A stretch of 49,620 nucleotides of DNA from Treponemataceae bacterium (GTDB lineage: Bacteria; Spirochaetota; Spirochaetia; Treponematales; Treponemataceae), in contig JAIKVO010000067.1 of the NCBI GenBank assembly GCA_024685655.1, positions 1 through 49,620 on the forward strand, in the 5' to 3' direction. Shown here one piece after another: positions 17,401 through 24,514 of this stretch (the first letter of the stretch is position 1; every line of letters starts with the position of its first letter). The position numbers and the translations under genes are program-made. Under the pieces are notes generated by a model. The model was not told the DNA's origin, ran no database searches, and saw nothing but the letters and a program-made list of their open reading frames with translations.

Positions 17401-18470
17401 GACAAGAAATCACCGCTATCTGCTCCAAGTGAATCTGCCGATTTTTCTCCGGCTAAGAAATCTCCAGTATCTGAGCCACCAATGTCTGCCGAACCTGTTC
17501 CATTAAACAAGTCATCCCTGAAAGAAAAATCATCCGTGCCAGCAGAACCAGATGTACCAAGATCCGCAACACCGGACAAGAAATCATCTGCATCAATAGC
17601 CTCGGATGTACCGGCATCAGCAGAACCAGTTTCTCCCGAAGAAGAGGCTTTATCAGCGCCAACAGGTTCTGCGCCAGTAGCCCCAGAATCACCGCCAAAA
17701 TCAGGTATATCAAGCCCTGCGAAAAGATTTGCCGGATCAGAATCATCGGAGGCAGATTGAACCTCAAAACCAGAGTTATCCGCACCAACAGAAAAATCAT
17801 TATCTGGTGCAAAATCCGACTCAGAGAAATCATTTCCGCTACCAAAATCGGCAGCAGAAAGATTATTCAATATATCATCAGCGACAGGCTCAGAACCAGA
17901 CGTTTCATTAATATTAATATCAGGAGTTTCAACATCATCGGCAAAACCGGAAAGAAGAGCATCTATATCGGGGATTTCGGACGCATTGCTTGTGTCCATT
18001 CCAGGTAGCGTAAAAGGATTGTCCGCGGAAAATTCCGGCACACTTTTTGCGGCTGCGCCTTGCGCTGAACCAGGAATACCGCCTGCAGCACCAGAATCCG
18101 GCTGCGATTTTTTGGGAGTTTCGCCACGGGCTTCGGCAAGAAGAGCTTCTATATCAAATTCCTCTTCCGTACCTCCAGAAGACGAAGAACCAGAAATGCC
18201 CGCCAAAATATCATCAACGGATTGAACAGGGCTGTCATCGTCACTTCCATCGCCAGAAACTACAGAACTTGCTCCGCTGCCAGAATTGACTGGCTGCTGT
18301 CCAGCGACAGGAAGCCCGAACAAAAAGTCGTCAGAATCGTCGGCGTCTGATATTCCCGCAGGAAAATTGACACGTGGAAAAGTTTCGCCCTTTTCCTGAC
18401 GGCGTATGAGTTCATTTCCAAGCTGTGTGATATCGTCGCTGAATTTCTTCAGCTGTTTCATTCCGGGCAT
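14481..18470 (-). CDS. flcA: FlcA-like periplasmic flagellar collar TPR protein
   Basis: 1329 residues. It starts MPGMKQLKKFSDDITQLGNE, then carries an extreme Asp/Ser/Gly/Phe/Pro-rich acidic region (about 40-635), a basic patch (QGRKRKEKVVRERNELSEEE), a conserved helical stretch (about 660-750), one membrane segment at about 757-780 (IAIVSVISMLFIGLFSFLIA) and a C-terminal TPR array to the end. A single membrane anchor plus TPRs, and the N-terminal signature, fit the spirochaete collar protein FlcA, which builds the collar around the periplasmic flagellar motor; I recall this resemblance from family knowledge and could not search. The acidic region looks expanded by short repeats of the D-F-S/D-F-D type. 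The promoter is leaderless (next feature). Another TPR membrane protein cannot be excluded. Confidence 0.55.
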   Translation of the reverse strand: MPGMKQLKKFSDDITQLGNELIRRQEKGETFPRVNFPAGISDADDSDDFLFGLPVAGQQPVNSGSGASSVVSGDGSDDDSPVQSVDDILAGISGSSSSGGTEEEFDIEALLAEARGETPKKSQPDSGAAGGIPGSAQGAAAKSVPEFSADNPFTLPGMDTSNASEIPDIDALLSGFADDVETPDININETSGSEPVADDILNNLSAADFGSGNDFSESDFAPDNDFSVGADNSGFEVQSASDDSDPANLFAGLDIPDFGGDSGATGAEPVGADKASSSGETGSADAGTSEAIDADDFLSGVADLGTSGSAGTDDFSFRDDLFNGTGSADIGGSDTGDFLAGEKSADSLGADSGDFLSGADGTASAGVPDSDLSGLAGASGAETANAPGAGSSDASGSDFDFSMPDFDAPSDFDISQDSNASPDSSDFELSDTGTAPSFETDIGGADSTTISETGANGSSADSSGDFDFDLPDFDMPSSEASEAPSGDFATAPGSDADSSFGSDSDFGLGTGSSSIDDDDLFATPAASSGSSSGGLSLSIDSEPESGSFELPPMDDPFSMPEGDGFNPEESSFNPEEAASFEMPEAPDFGDMSEFSMDAPDSGSMEGSFESIDNDNDFSIPGFSGDSDFDLIPPEIPDVKAQKSIKTETKQGRKRKEKVVRERNELSEEEYKTFKENLKGYPLNLRIALQEIIVNPDFTDETIMKIIDMVLSRTPARTLANYLEKESLVDYAIPVPANFEKRTVSEYEEYKKSLEYRLKNRIIPIAIVSVISMLFIGLFSFLIARFVVRPVKAEMLYKEGYTLIENGLYPQSEVKFNEAVYYKAKKSWFYKFARSYSDHKQYERAGAMYERLVHQYDYEKKAGLEYARMELDELSDYAKAEEITRRYVLDHHINNADGMLLLGDIFLEWATNNDSSKFEDARVAYADLMSIYGQTDQYLSRMMRYFIRTDQIREVLPLKSYFYPQIEKDVLEGQDLVELSGYLLDKLFGYLTPADEYLRSSIEDVRDLLEQAVFKAPEIPESTYNLGRYFVETDNTEAAVAVLEESLGVFAAAEKKTHPRILRNINAYRLIGELKTDDQLYLEAERMYVSGIDMFTSEQKRSGLASDENVGILYSDLADLDYFISGDFDSALLNYQYSVDNHNDTPSIRYKMGYINYVNGNTGEALDSFIKTITDQPSERNTLFALGNTLVMRDSTSAAQGYYEKLIDLLDREKETAGVLYPQLREEQGALVEMYMKTANNLGVTLSRLAKRNSNSMYNARAMSLLTESTRAWDALTRNQATMIRLEGTNLAAQNLKYLTVPNSPYEPEIYTAIPRVLYGEKMLSQPEFE

Positions 18471-18478
18471 TTTTCTAG

Positions 18479-18507
18479 ATTGTACCCCACTCCATTCTAA
18501 ATAACAA
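18479..18507 (-). promoter_or_regulatory. Promoter of the FlcA-like gene, leaderless configuration
   Basis: Minus strand TTGTTA (18502-18507), 17 bp, TACAAT (18479-18484), then 8 bases to the ATG. No Shine-Dalgarno sequence. Confidence 0.6.
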
Positions 18508-18751
18508 GAGACGAAAAATCCTGATGGGTTTCGTGAGTCCTCACCATTTTGTCATAGTGAATGAATCTACAAATTTTCCGCTATTCATTTTTCGGTTTTT
18601 TTTCTACTTACCTTAAGGCTTTTTCCAAACACACCGCTTGTCATTAAGAACTTGCACTCGGCAGCGTCAAACTTATATGTAATCACATTTTCTATTTTCA
18701 TCAGATTTTCCGCTTATCCGGCACACAGAAAGTTCCGATAGGGGAAATGAT

Positions 18752-19456
18752 ATGAAGCGTCTCATTTTATTCGTGGTTCTCATAGCCATAACAGTGTGCT
18801 GCCTGTATGCCCAAGAGGACAACAAATATACTCTTGACAACATACGGACGGGCATAAAAAGCGCAGGAGAACCGTACATTGCGGACAAGTATATCGTTTT
18901 CACCGCAGAGGACAACCATCGTTTCACAGGAATTGCCTTCGATTTCGAGGATTATAGGACAATCCATGCATACGAAAAACTCATTGCTTACGATTATGAC
19001 AATAATCCGCGAGGAACCGTGTTGTTCTATATCCTTCCAGTGCCAAAAAACAGCACAGGAATCTCGTACAGAATGATTTTCGACGGACTGTGGACGACCG
19101 ATCCCCTTAATCCTGTAAAAACATTCAGCTTCGAAAGCGGCACATACGTCTCGCAAGTACGTTACTCGAACATGACGGCTACAGTCACCGAAAAGAAGAA
19201 CGACAAAGTCACTTTCATACACAACTCCGATCCTGGAAAAATCGTCAGACTCTCTGGAACATTCTCCAATTGGGATTCTTTCATTTACTACATGAACGAG
19301 ACTTCTCCCGGTCATTACGAAATTGAACTTCCGCTGCCATCCGGAACATATTATTACTGCTACTACGAAGGCCTTTCGCCGATTCTCGATGACACGAATC
19401 CCGCAAAAGTCTACACGCCCGAAGGCAGAATTGCGTCCGTCATAACGATAAATTAG
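18752..19456 (+). CDS. Secreted protein with CBM48/early-set (AMPK-like) domain
   Basis: 234 residues with signal peptide MKRLILFVVLIAITVCCLYAQ. The C-terminal 85 residues form an early-set/CBM48-type fold: VTFIHNSDPGKIVRLSGTFS, NWDSFIYYM, PGHYEIELPLPSGTYYY and a closing DDTNPAKVYTPEG, the pattern of isoamylase N-domains and AMPK glycogen-binding domains. No catalytic domain follows, so it is probably a periplasmic or surface carbohydrate-related or structural protein. AGGGGAAA precedes the ATG. The 281 bases upstream hold no gene and no clear promoter. Confidence 0.65.
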   Translation: MKRLILFVVLIAITVCCLYAQEDNKYTLDNIRTGIKSAGEPYIADKYIVFTAEDNHRFTGIAFDFEDYRTIHAYEKLIAYDYDNNPRGTVLFYILPVPKNSTGISYRMIFDGLWTTDPLNPVKTFSFESGTYVSQVRYSNMTATVTEKKNDKVTFIHNSDPGKIVRLSGTFSNWDSFIYYMNETSPGHYEIELPLPSGTYYYCYYEGLSPILDDTNPAKVYTPEGRIASVITIN

Positions 19457-19459
19457 GTT

Positions 19460-19590
19460 TTTTATAAGGGGCGGACAACCGCCCCTAGCTCCAGACTCCT
19501 CGCCCTCATTTTTTTCGGGCATCGGAGTCTTCCGCTACCCCACCGAGCGGGGCGCATCCTTCCGTGATTGCCCCGCAACGCCCCGCAAAC
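19460..19590. repeat. GC-rich palindromic cluster between convergent genes
   Basis: Three nested or adjacent palindromes: AGGGGCGG (19467-19474) with CCGCCCCT (19479-19486); AGACTCC (19493-19499) with GGAGTCT (19524-19530), enclosing GCCC/GGGC around a T7 loop; and CCCC/GGGG around 19537-19552. Much more GC-rich than neighbouring genes. It may terminate in both directions and looks like a mobile-type dispersed repeat. Confidence 0.6.
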
Positions 19591-19601
19591 TTCAACACAT
19601 A

Positions 19602-20957
19602 CTAGCCGTTGAAACGCCCTGCAATTTCTTTTACAGCTGCAAAAAGATTTTCCACACCTTCATCGGTAGAGTGGCTGCTGAACGAAAAGCGGACAGCGTT
19701 CGCGGCTTCTTCTCCTTTTATTCCCATTGCAGCAAGCACCGGGCGGTTATTTTTCCGCGCCGAACACGCAGAACCAGTCGAAATATAAAAGCCTTTCTCG
19801 CTCAGCGCACGGACCATAACTTCGCCCGGAATATTCGCGAACGAAACCTGCACAACACCAGGCGCGAAACGCCCGTCCACCGGTTTTCTGTCCTCCGGCA
19901 CAAGTTTACAACAGGAAAGCGATTTAAGCTGCTCTATAAAGTGAGCTGTCCGCCGTGTTTCTTGCACAAACTTATTATCCGCGAGAGCCCCGCAACTGCC
20001 CGATGCAGCTTCTGACCCCCGCCTGTCCGCGCCCACTCCGGAGGCGCTTGCCCCCAGCTTGCAGCCACCGCAAACAGACGAGCCGCCAGCCGAAATGTCT
20101 GAGCCGGCCGCGCCCACAATTTTGCCCAGCTCGCAGTCTGCGCCCGTCAGTCCTAGTCGTCCGCGCGTATAATATTTTTCCAAGCAGGCGGCAAGAGCGA
20201 GCGCGCCAAAAAGGTTCTCTGTGCCGCTTCTCATTCCGTTTTCCTGCCCGCCGCCTTTAAGGAACGGCTCAAAACGGTCTTTCATATAAAGAATACCGAT
20301 TCCGCGCGGACCGCAAAGTTTATGTGCGCTTATGGCGGCGGTGTCTATTCCGGGATACGAAAGCTCAAACGGAATTTTTCCGGCGGCCTGAACCGCGTCC
20401 ACATGAAACTTTGGCCGTCGTTTTCCCCGGCAGTGTGCCGTCATTGCATCTGCAATCTCGTAAACAGGTTGAATCGCACCAGTCTCGTTGTTCACAGCCA
20501 TAATGCACACAAGAGCCGTGTCGTCCTCAATGCGGGCAATGACGGCTTCCGGCGTAACAATGCCGTCGCTGTTGCACGGAACAGTAATTACGCGCCAACC
20601 GCAGTTTTTCATAAGCTCTGCCTGCGCCGACACTGCCGGGTGCTCTATCGCGCTTATAAGAATACTGCCTTTTTGCGGCCGCCGGAGCAGCGCGAGTATC
20701 GGGATTTGGTCGCTTTCTGTGCCGCCGGAAGTGAAAATGACATTCTCCGGTTTCACGCCGAGCGCAGCCGAACACCGGGCGCGGGCATTCTCGAACGCAT
20801 GGCGCGCACTAAGCCCCGCACCGTGCACACTCGACGGGTTCGCGCCGTCCGTAAGAGACTTTTCAAGCGCATCGCGTAAAATATCTTCATCAGCAAGGGC
20901 TGTCGCAGCCCAGTCAAAATATCGTTCTTTAATGTTGTCTGCAAAAGTGTCCGTCAT
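19602..20957 (-). CDS. Cysteine desulfurase (NifS/IscS family) with low-complexity insert
   Basis: 451 residues against the usual 380-400. Class V aminotransferase fold: FDWAATA at the start, FTSGGTESDQ near 75, AIEHPAV near 103, the PLP lysine K213 in SAHKLCGPRG, RSGTEN near 243, and the sulfur-accepting C398 in STGSACSARK. It releases sulfur from cysteine for iron-sulfur clusters or tRNA thiolation. Between residues 265 and 327 it carries about 60 residues rich in Gly, Ala, Ser and Cys that separate two helices normally joined directly; the catalytic loop is intact. The ATG at 20957 has an AGGTGAAG site. No iscU or thiI lies beside it. Confidence 0.9.
   Translation of the reverse strand: MTDTFADNIKERYFDWAATALADEDILRDALEKSLTDGANPSSVHGAGLSARHAFENARARCSAALGVKPENVIFTSGGTESDQIPILALLRRPQKGSILISAIEHPAVSAQAELMKNCGWRVITVPCNSDGIVTPEAVIARIEDDTALVCIMAVNNETGAIQPVYEIADAMTAHCRGKRRPKFHVDAVQAAGKIPFELSYPGIDTAAISAHKLCGPRGIGILYMKDRFEPFLKGGGQENGMRSGTENLFGALALAACLEKYYTRGRLGLTGADCELGKIVGAAGSDISAGGSSVCGGCKLGASASGVGADRRGSEAASGSCGALADNKFVQETRRTAHFIEQLKSLSCCKLVPEDRKPVDGRFAPGVVQVSFANIPGEVMVRALSEKGFYISTGSACSARKNNRPVLAAMGIKGEEAANAVRFSFSSHSTDEGVENLFAAVKEIAGRFNG
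19977..20165 (-). other. GC-rich low-complexity insert inside the cysteine desulfurase
   Basis: In-frame segment encoding residues 265-327, with runs such as GAAGSDISAGGSS and GASASGVGADRRGSEAA, including several cysteines. Base composition is clearly more GC-rich than the flanking codons. Confidence 0.7.
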
Positions 20958-21149
20958 ATCTTCACCTGTGAATATGGGAGTATATTACCACAAGATATGT
21001 TTTTGTGTCGATGTTGATTAATCACCAGAATAATTGAACACGTTTGCACCGATGATTTAGGGCTATGCGCTATGAAAACCAGCCTACAACAAGCGCAATG
21101 CGAAGTTTCAGGCAAGGTTCACCTGCATCTCAGCATTGTGCCAAATATT

Positions 21150-24074
21150 CTACAGATTTCCGCTGTCGATAAGGAAGCTTTCTGTAGCGATATCCTCGCG
21201 CTTTGCGTAGCGGTGCGGCTGTGACGTGTGCACCACAGTTCCTTGTCCTTTTTGGCTCGTAATGTCGATTGTTCCGCTCATAAGCGTGATAAGCGATTTC
21301 GCGATATAAAGACCAAGCCCCGCACTTGGATTCTCTCTGTTTACCTCGTTATCCTCGCGCTCAAAGCTTGTATATACTTTCGGCAAGAAATCCTCGGAAA
21401 TGCCGATTCCGTTGTCCTCGCATATGAAATCAATCATACATTCGTTGTCGTTCTTGCCGGGAGTCTGCTTTATTCCAAATTTTATCTTTCCACCTTTCGG
21501 TGTGTATTTAATCGCGTTCATGATTATGTTCAGCACAACATCCGCCGTATGGATTATGTCCTGATAGATATAAGGATTGATTATCTCTGACCAGTACTCA
21601 ACCTCAACGCCTTTCTCTTTCGCCTTATCCTCAATAAGAGCGTAGGTCTTATTCATTGCAGAAGTAAGATCTGTCGCATGTTCGGTAAGCTTGATTTCTC
21701 CGCTTTCAATCCGCGAGAACTCAATTATGTTGTTCATAAAGCCAGCAAGATATTCTTCCTGCTTGCGAGCTTTCTCAAGATTCGCCTTTACAAGCTCCAC
21801 GTCCGTAACATTATCCAGCATAGAAGAAGTACACGCGATTATACTTTGTATCGGTGGTATAACTTCTTTCACTATATTATACATAAAGATAGATTTTGCC
21901 TTATTCGCGTTTTCAGCTATTTCCGCCGTTCGCTGAAGCTCGATTTTCTTAAGACGTTCTTCTTCTTCGGCAACTTTACGGCGCTCTTCTTCTGTAATGT
22001 CGTATACGAATACATAGAAAATGTCGCCGTACTTTTCCGTACTTACGAATCTTCCGAAATCGCGGACATATTTTATCAAACCGTCTTTGGAAAGGATTCT
22101 GTACTCAACGTAATCTATATCATTGGAAACTCTAATCTGAGAGTTAATGCTGTTCTGCACTCGATCAAAATCATCTTCAAGAACAAGACCACGGAACGAG
22201 TTGCCGGTGTATTCACGGAATTCCTCCGCCGTCTCGCAGCCGAACAGATTTATCATCTCCCTGTTGAACGAGATAATTTCCATGTTGCCGTCGGCGTGGT
22301 ACGAGAAAAATCCGCCGGGCAAGCCTTCTGCGACTTCATTTGCCGCCATGAGCATCGTTTCACTAAGAAGAGAAACTTCTTTGCCTGAGCGTCTCGTTAT
22401 AATCTTGCGTCTTTCTGTCATTACGGCCGTTTTCTTCATGTACGACTCATAATCTAAAAGCGAAAGCGGCTCCGAGAAATAGAAGCCCTGAATGAAGTCG
22501 CAGCCCAGGCTCTTAAGCATCTTGAACTGCTCGTCAGACTCCGCACCCTCCGCCACGGTAAGAAGCCCCATACGGTGCGCCATTTTTATAACGTTTTCGA
22601 TGACGATTTCGTTCACCTTGATGTTCTGGACAAACGATATATCAAGCTTAAGCACGTCAAGGGAGAAGCTGGAGAGCATTCCCAAGCACGAATATCCGGC
22701 TCCGAAATCGTCCATTTCTATCATGAAACCGAGTTCCTGCGCTTTTTTTACCTGAGAGGCGATTATCGCCGTGTTGTCTGAATAAAGAGATTCCGTTACT
22801 TCCAGGTGAAGAAGCTCGTGCGGAATACCGTAGCTGTCTATGAGCGCGACCTGACGCTCAAGGCAACCCGGCTCCATAAAATCAAGGCGCGAGATATTGA
22901 CGGAAATCGGCACGACGAGCGTATTCTGATCTCGCCAGCGTTTTATATCCTTGCAGACTTGCTCCAAGATGAACATGTCCAGTTTCGTTATAAAACCGTT
23001 CCGCTCAAAAATCGGGATGAACAAGCCGGGCAGCATAAGACCGTACTCCGGGTGAATCCAGCGGACAAGAGCTTCCGCGCCCGCAATTTTGCAAGTGACT
23101 GTCTCGTGCTTTGGCTGATAGTAAACATGAAACTGTCCCTCTTCAAGGGCCTTTTCCATTGTCTCTACAATCCGCTGCCCGGCGAGAAGCTGCTCAATAA
23201 ACCGATTTTCGTAAAACGCGATATCCCTGCCATATTTGCCTTTTATCTCGCGGACAGCAAGAAAAGCCCTGTCGCAGCAGGCAACCGTTTGCAAATCTTT
23301 GTCTATCGGGGCATATATACCAGTCTTCAGAATTTGATGCGGAATAGGAGCAGAATCGAGAATCGTTTTACTTATTTTCTTTATGCGGTCTACATCAATA
23401 GCATCCTGATAATCAAAGAAAAGAATATACTGGTCGCCACCAAAACGGCCGGTGATTCCATTAGGAAGAAGTTTTTTGAGATTTCTTGCTGTATACACAA
23501 GGAATTCATCGCACTTTTCCTCTCCGTAAATAGAGTTCGTTGACTTGAAGTTGTCAAAATCAAAGCCGATTATACAATATTTCTTGTCAGGATTCTCCCG
23601 GCGGACACGGTCTGCTTTGTGCAGGAACGCAGAGCGCGTATAAAGACCGGTAAGCTCGTCACGTTCCAGCTCATCGATTGTCTTGTCTGCCTCAAAAAGA
23701 CGTACAGCTGTTCTTAAACGGTTGACGACGCGCTGTTCATTGAACGGCCGCTTTATAAAATCAATTACGTCAAGCGCAAGAATCTCGCTGTCCATTTCTG
23801 AACCGGAACTGTCTATAGTGATAAGGAACGGAAGTTTTTCAAGCGCAGGAACTTTCCTTACGCTTCTTAGGATTTGTAGCGCATCTTGAGAATCGACAAT
23901 CACAGCAAAAATATTTTTGCTGTCGTCACGAAGCGTAGAAAGAACTTCATCAATCTTAGAAGAAGATACAACAACATCGTAAACCGGAGAAATTATTTTT
24001 GAGAGAATCGCCTCATCATCGCGGCTGCCTTTTACGAGTAGAATTGCTGATTTTTTTCTTTCGCTATCGCTCAT
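21150..24074 (-). CDS. REC-GGDEF-EAL-PAS-HATPase cyclic-di-GMP signalling protein
   Basis: 974 residues from the ATG at 24074. Domains in order (numbered from the alternative start at 24080): receiver-like (about 10-128, phospho-Asp candidate in AVIVDS, Lys110); GGDEF (about 135-295) with GGDQY in place of GGDEF at 214-218; EAL (about 305-545) with E336-A-L, VNISRLDF, the DDFGAGYS pair D457-D458, K478 and AEGAES; PAS (about 583-700); a HisKA-like helix pair; and a HATPase with N-box (N855), DNGIGI and GLGLYIAKSL. The H-box position reads IVKEVIPPIQ, so the phospho-accepting His is missing. A probable phosphodiesterase with a degenerate cyclase and a kinase module that cannot autophosphorylate normally. 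The promoter is directly upstream. Confidence 0.85.
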   Translation of the reverse strand: MSDSERKKSAILLVKGSRDDEAILSKIISPVYDVVVSSSKIDEVLSTLRDDSKNIFAVIVDSQDALQILRSVRKVPALEKLPFLITIDSSGSEMDSEILALDVIDFIKRPFNEQRVVNRLRTAVRLFEADKTIDELERDELTGLYTRSAFLHKADRVRRENPDKKYCIIGFDFDNFKSTNSIYGEEKCDEFLVYTARNLKKLLPNGITGRFGGDQYILFFDYQDAIDVDRIKKISKTILDSAPIPHQILKTGIYAPIDKDLQTVACCDRAFLAVREIKGKYGRDIAFYENRFIEQLLAGQRIVETMEKALEEGQFHVYYQPKHETVTCKIAGAEALVRWIHPEYGLMLPGLFIPIFERNGFITKLDMFILEQVCKDIKRWRDQNTLVVPISVNISRLDFMEPGCLERQVALIDSYGIPHELLHLEVTESLYSDNTAIIASQVKKAQELGFMIEMDDFGAGYSCLGMLSSFSLDVLKLDISFVQNIKVNEIVIENVIKMAHRMGLLTVAEGAESDEQFKMLKSLGCDFIQGFYFSEPLSLLDYESYMKKTAVMTERRKIITRRSGKEVSLLSETMLMAANEVAEGLPGGFFSYHADGNMEIISFNREMINLFGCETAEEFREYTGNSFRGLVLEDDFDRVQNSINSQIRVSNDIDYVEYRILSKDGLIKYVRDFGRFVSTEKYGDIFYVFVYDITEEERRKVAEEEERLKKIELQRTAEIAENANKAKSIFMYNIVKEVIPPIQSIIACTSSMLDNVTDVELVKANLEKARKQEEYLAGFMNNIIEFSRIESGEIKLTEHATDLTSAMNKTYALIEDKAKEKGVEVEYWSEIINPYIYQDIIHTADVVLNIIMNAIKYTPKGGKIKFGIKQTPGKNDNECMIDFICEDNGIGISEDFLPKVYTSFEREDNEVNRENPSAGLGLYIAKSLITLMSGTIDITSQKGQGTVVHTSQPHRYAKREDIATESFLIDSGNL

Positions 24075-24084
24075 AATCATTCTA

Positions 24085-24112
24085 ATTATAGCAGACTTTT
24101 TGCCGAAATCAA
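24085..24112 (-). promoter_or_regulatory. Promoter of the EAL-domain gene, near-leaderless
   Basis: Minus strand TTGATT (24107-24112), 16 bp, perfect TATAAT (24085-24090). The ATG at 24080 is only 4 bases from the -10 box and so is unlikely to be the start; that at 24074 is 10 bases away and is preferred. Confidence 0.6.
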
Positions 24113-24212
24113 TCTTTTATCTACATAAATAAGGATTGTTTTAAGATTCTTTAAAGGATTATGGGTAAAAATTGGGGAATGCGTCAGGCATACGCAGGGT
24201 TTGCGAAGCAAA

Positions 24213-24255
24213 GTCTGGGATAGCGAACAATTTTTTGTTGTGAGCTATCCCAGAC
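24213..24255. repeat. Large perfect hairpin, 12-bp stem
   Basis: GTCTGGGATAGC (24213-24224) and GCTATCCCAGAC (24244-24255) with an inner AACAA/TTGTT pairing. No T tract behind it; likely part of a dispersed palindromic element. Confidence 0.65.
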
Positions 24256-24399
24256 CAAGGCGGATGAGCCGCGCCCGGAGTACGCCGACCGCGACGACGG
24301 CCTGTCCGTCCGAGCGGTGACGCCCGAAGATATAGCCGAATTTAAGAGAATTTAATATATTTAAATTTGGTCGATTTTCGGCTTTTACAAAATTAGAAC

Positions 24400-24480
24400 A
24401 TATTGATGACAAGCGACCGCAGATAAAACTTGGTAAGCATACGAAGCATACGTCGCGCAGGGATCCGCTGACATCAATAT
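24400..24480. repeat. Imperfect terminal-type inverted repeat
   Basis: ATATTGATGACAAGCG (24400-24415) faces CGCTGACATCAATAT (24466-24480), an inverted copy with one substitution and one indel, bracketing 50 bases. This could be a tiny MITE-like element or a regulatory site just before the Gld operon. Confidence 0.4.
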
Positions 24481-24514
24481 TCTATAAAATTGGATAGAGA
24501 AAAAAGGAGGAGTT

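Larger units (their letters stand above)
24081..24514. other. 434-base gap with palindromes between the EAL gene and the Gld operon
   Basis: No gene seen. It holds the divergent promoter of the EAL gene, a 12-bp perfect stem (24213-24255), GC-rich direct and inverted motifs from 24255 to 24330, and an imperfect inverted repeat pair (24400-24415 and 24466-24480). The last 30 bases carry the ribosome site of the Gld operon. Confidence 0.5.

Noticed and set aside
18471-18751. A small gene between the FlcA-like and CBM48-like genes
   Set aside because: Only short frames without ribosome sites; the region appears to hold promoters alone.
18767-19522. A 251-codon minus-strand frame opposite the CBM48-like gene
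   Set aside because: The plus-strand gene has a signal peptide, ribosome site and domain; the antisense frame has none and runs into the palindromic cluster.
21010-21149. A small RNA or riboswitch in the gap between the cysteine desulfurase and the EAL gene
   Set aside because: No strong stem, terminator or promoter could be found; nothing distinctive seen.
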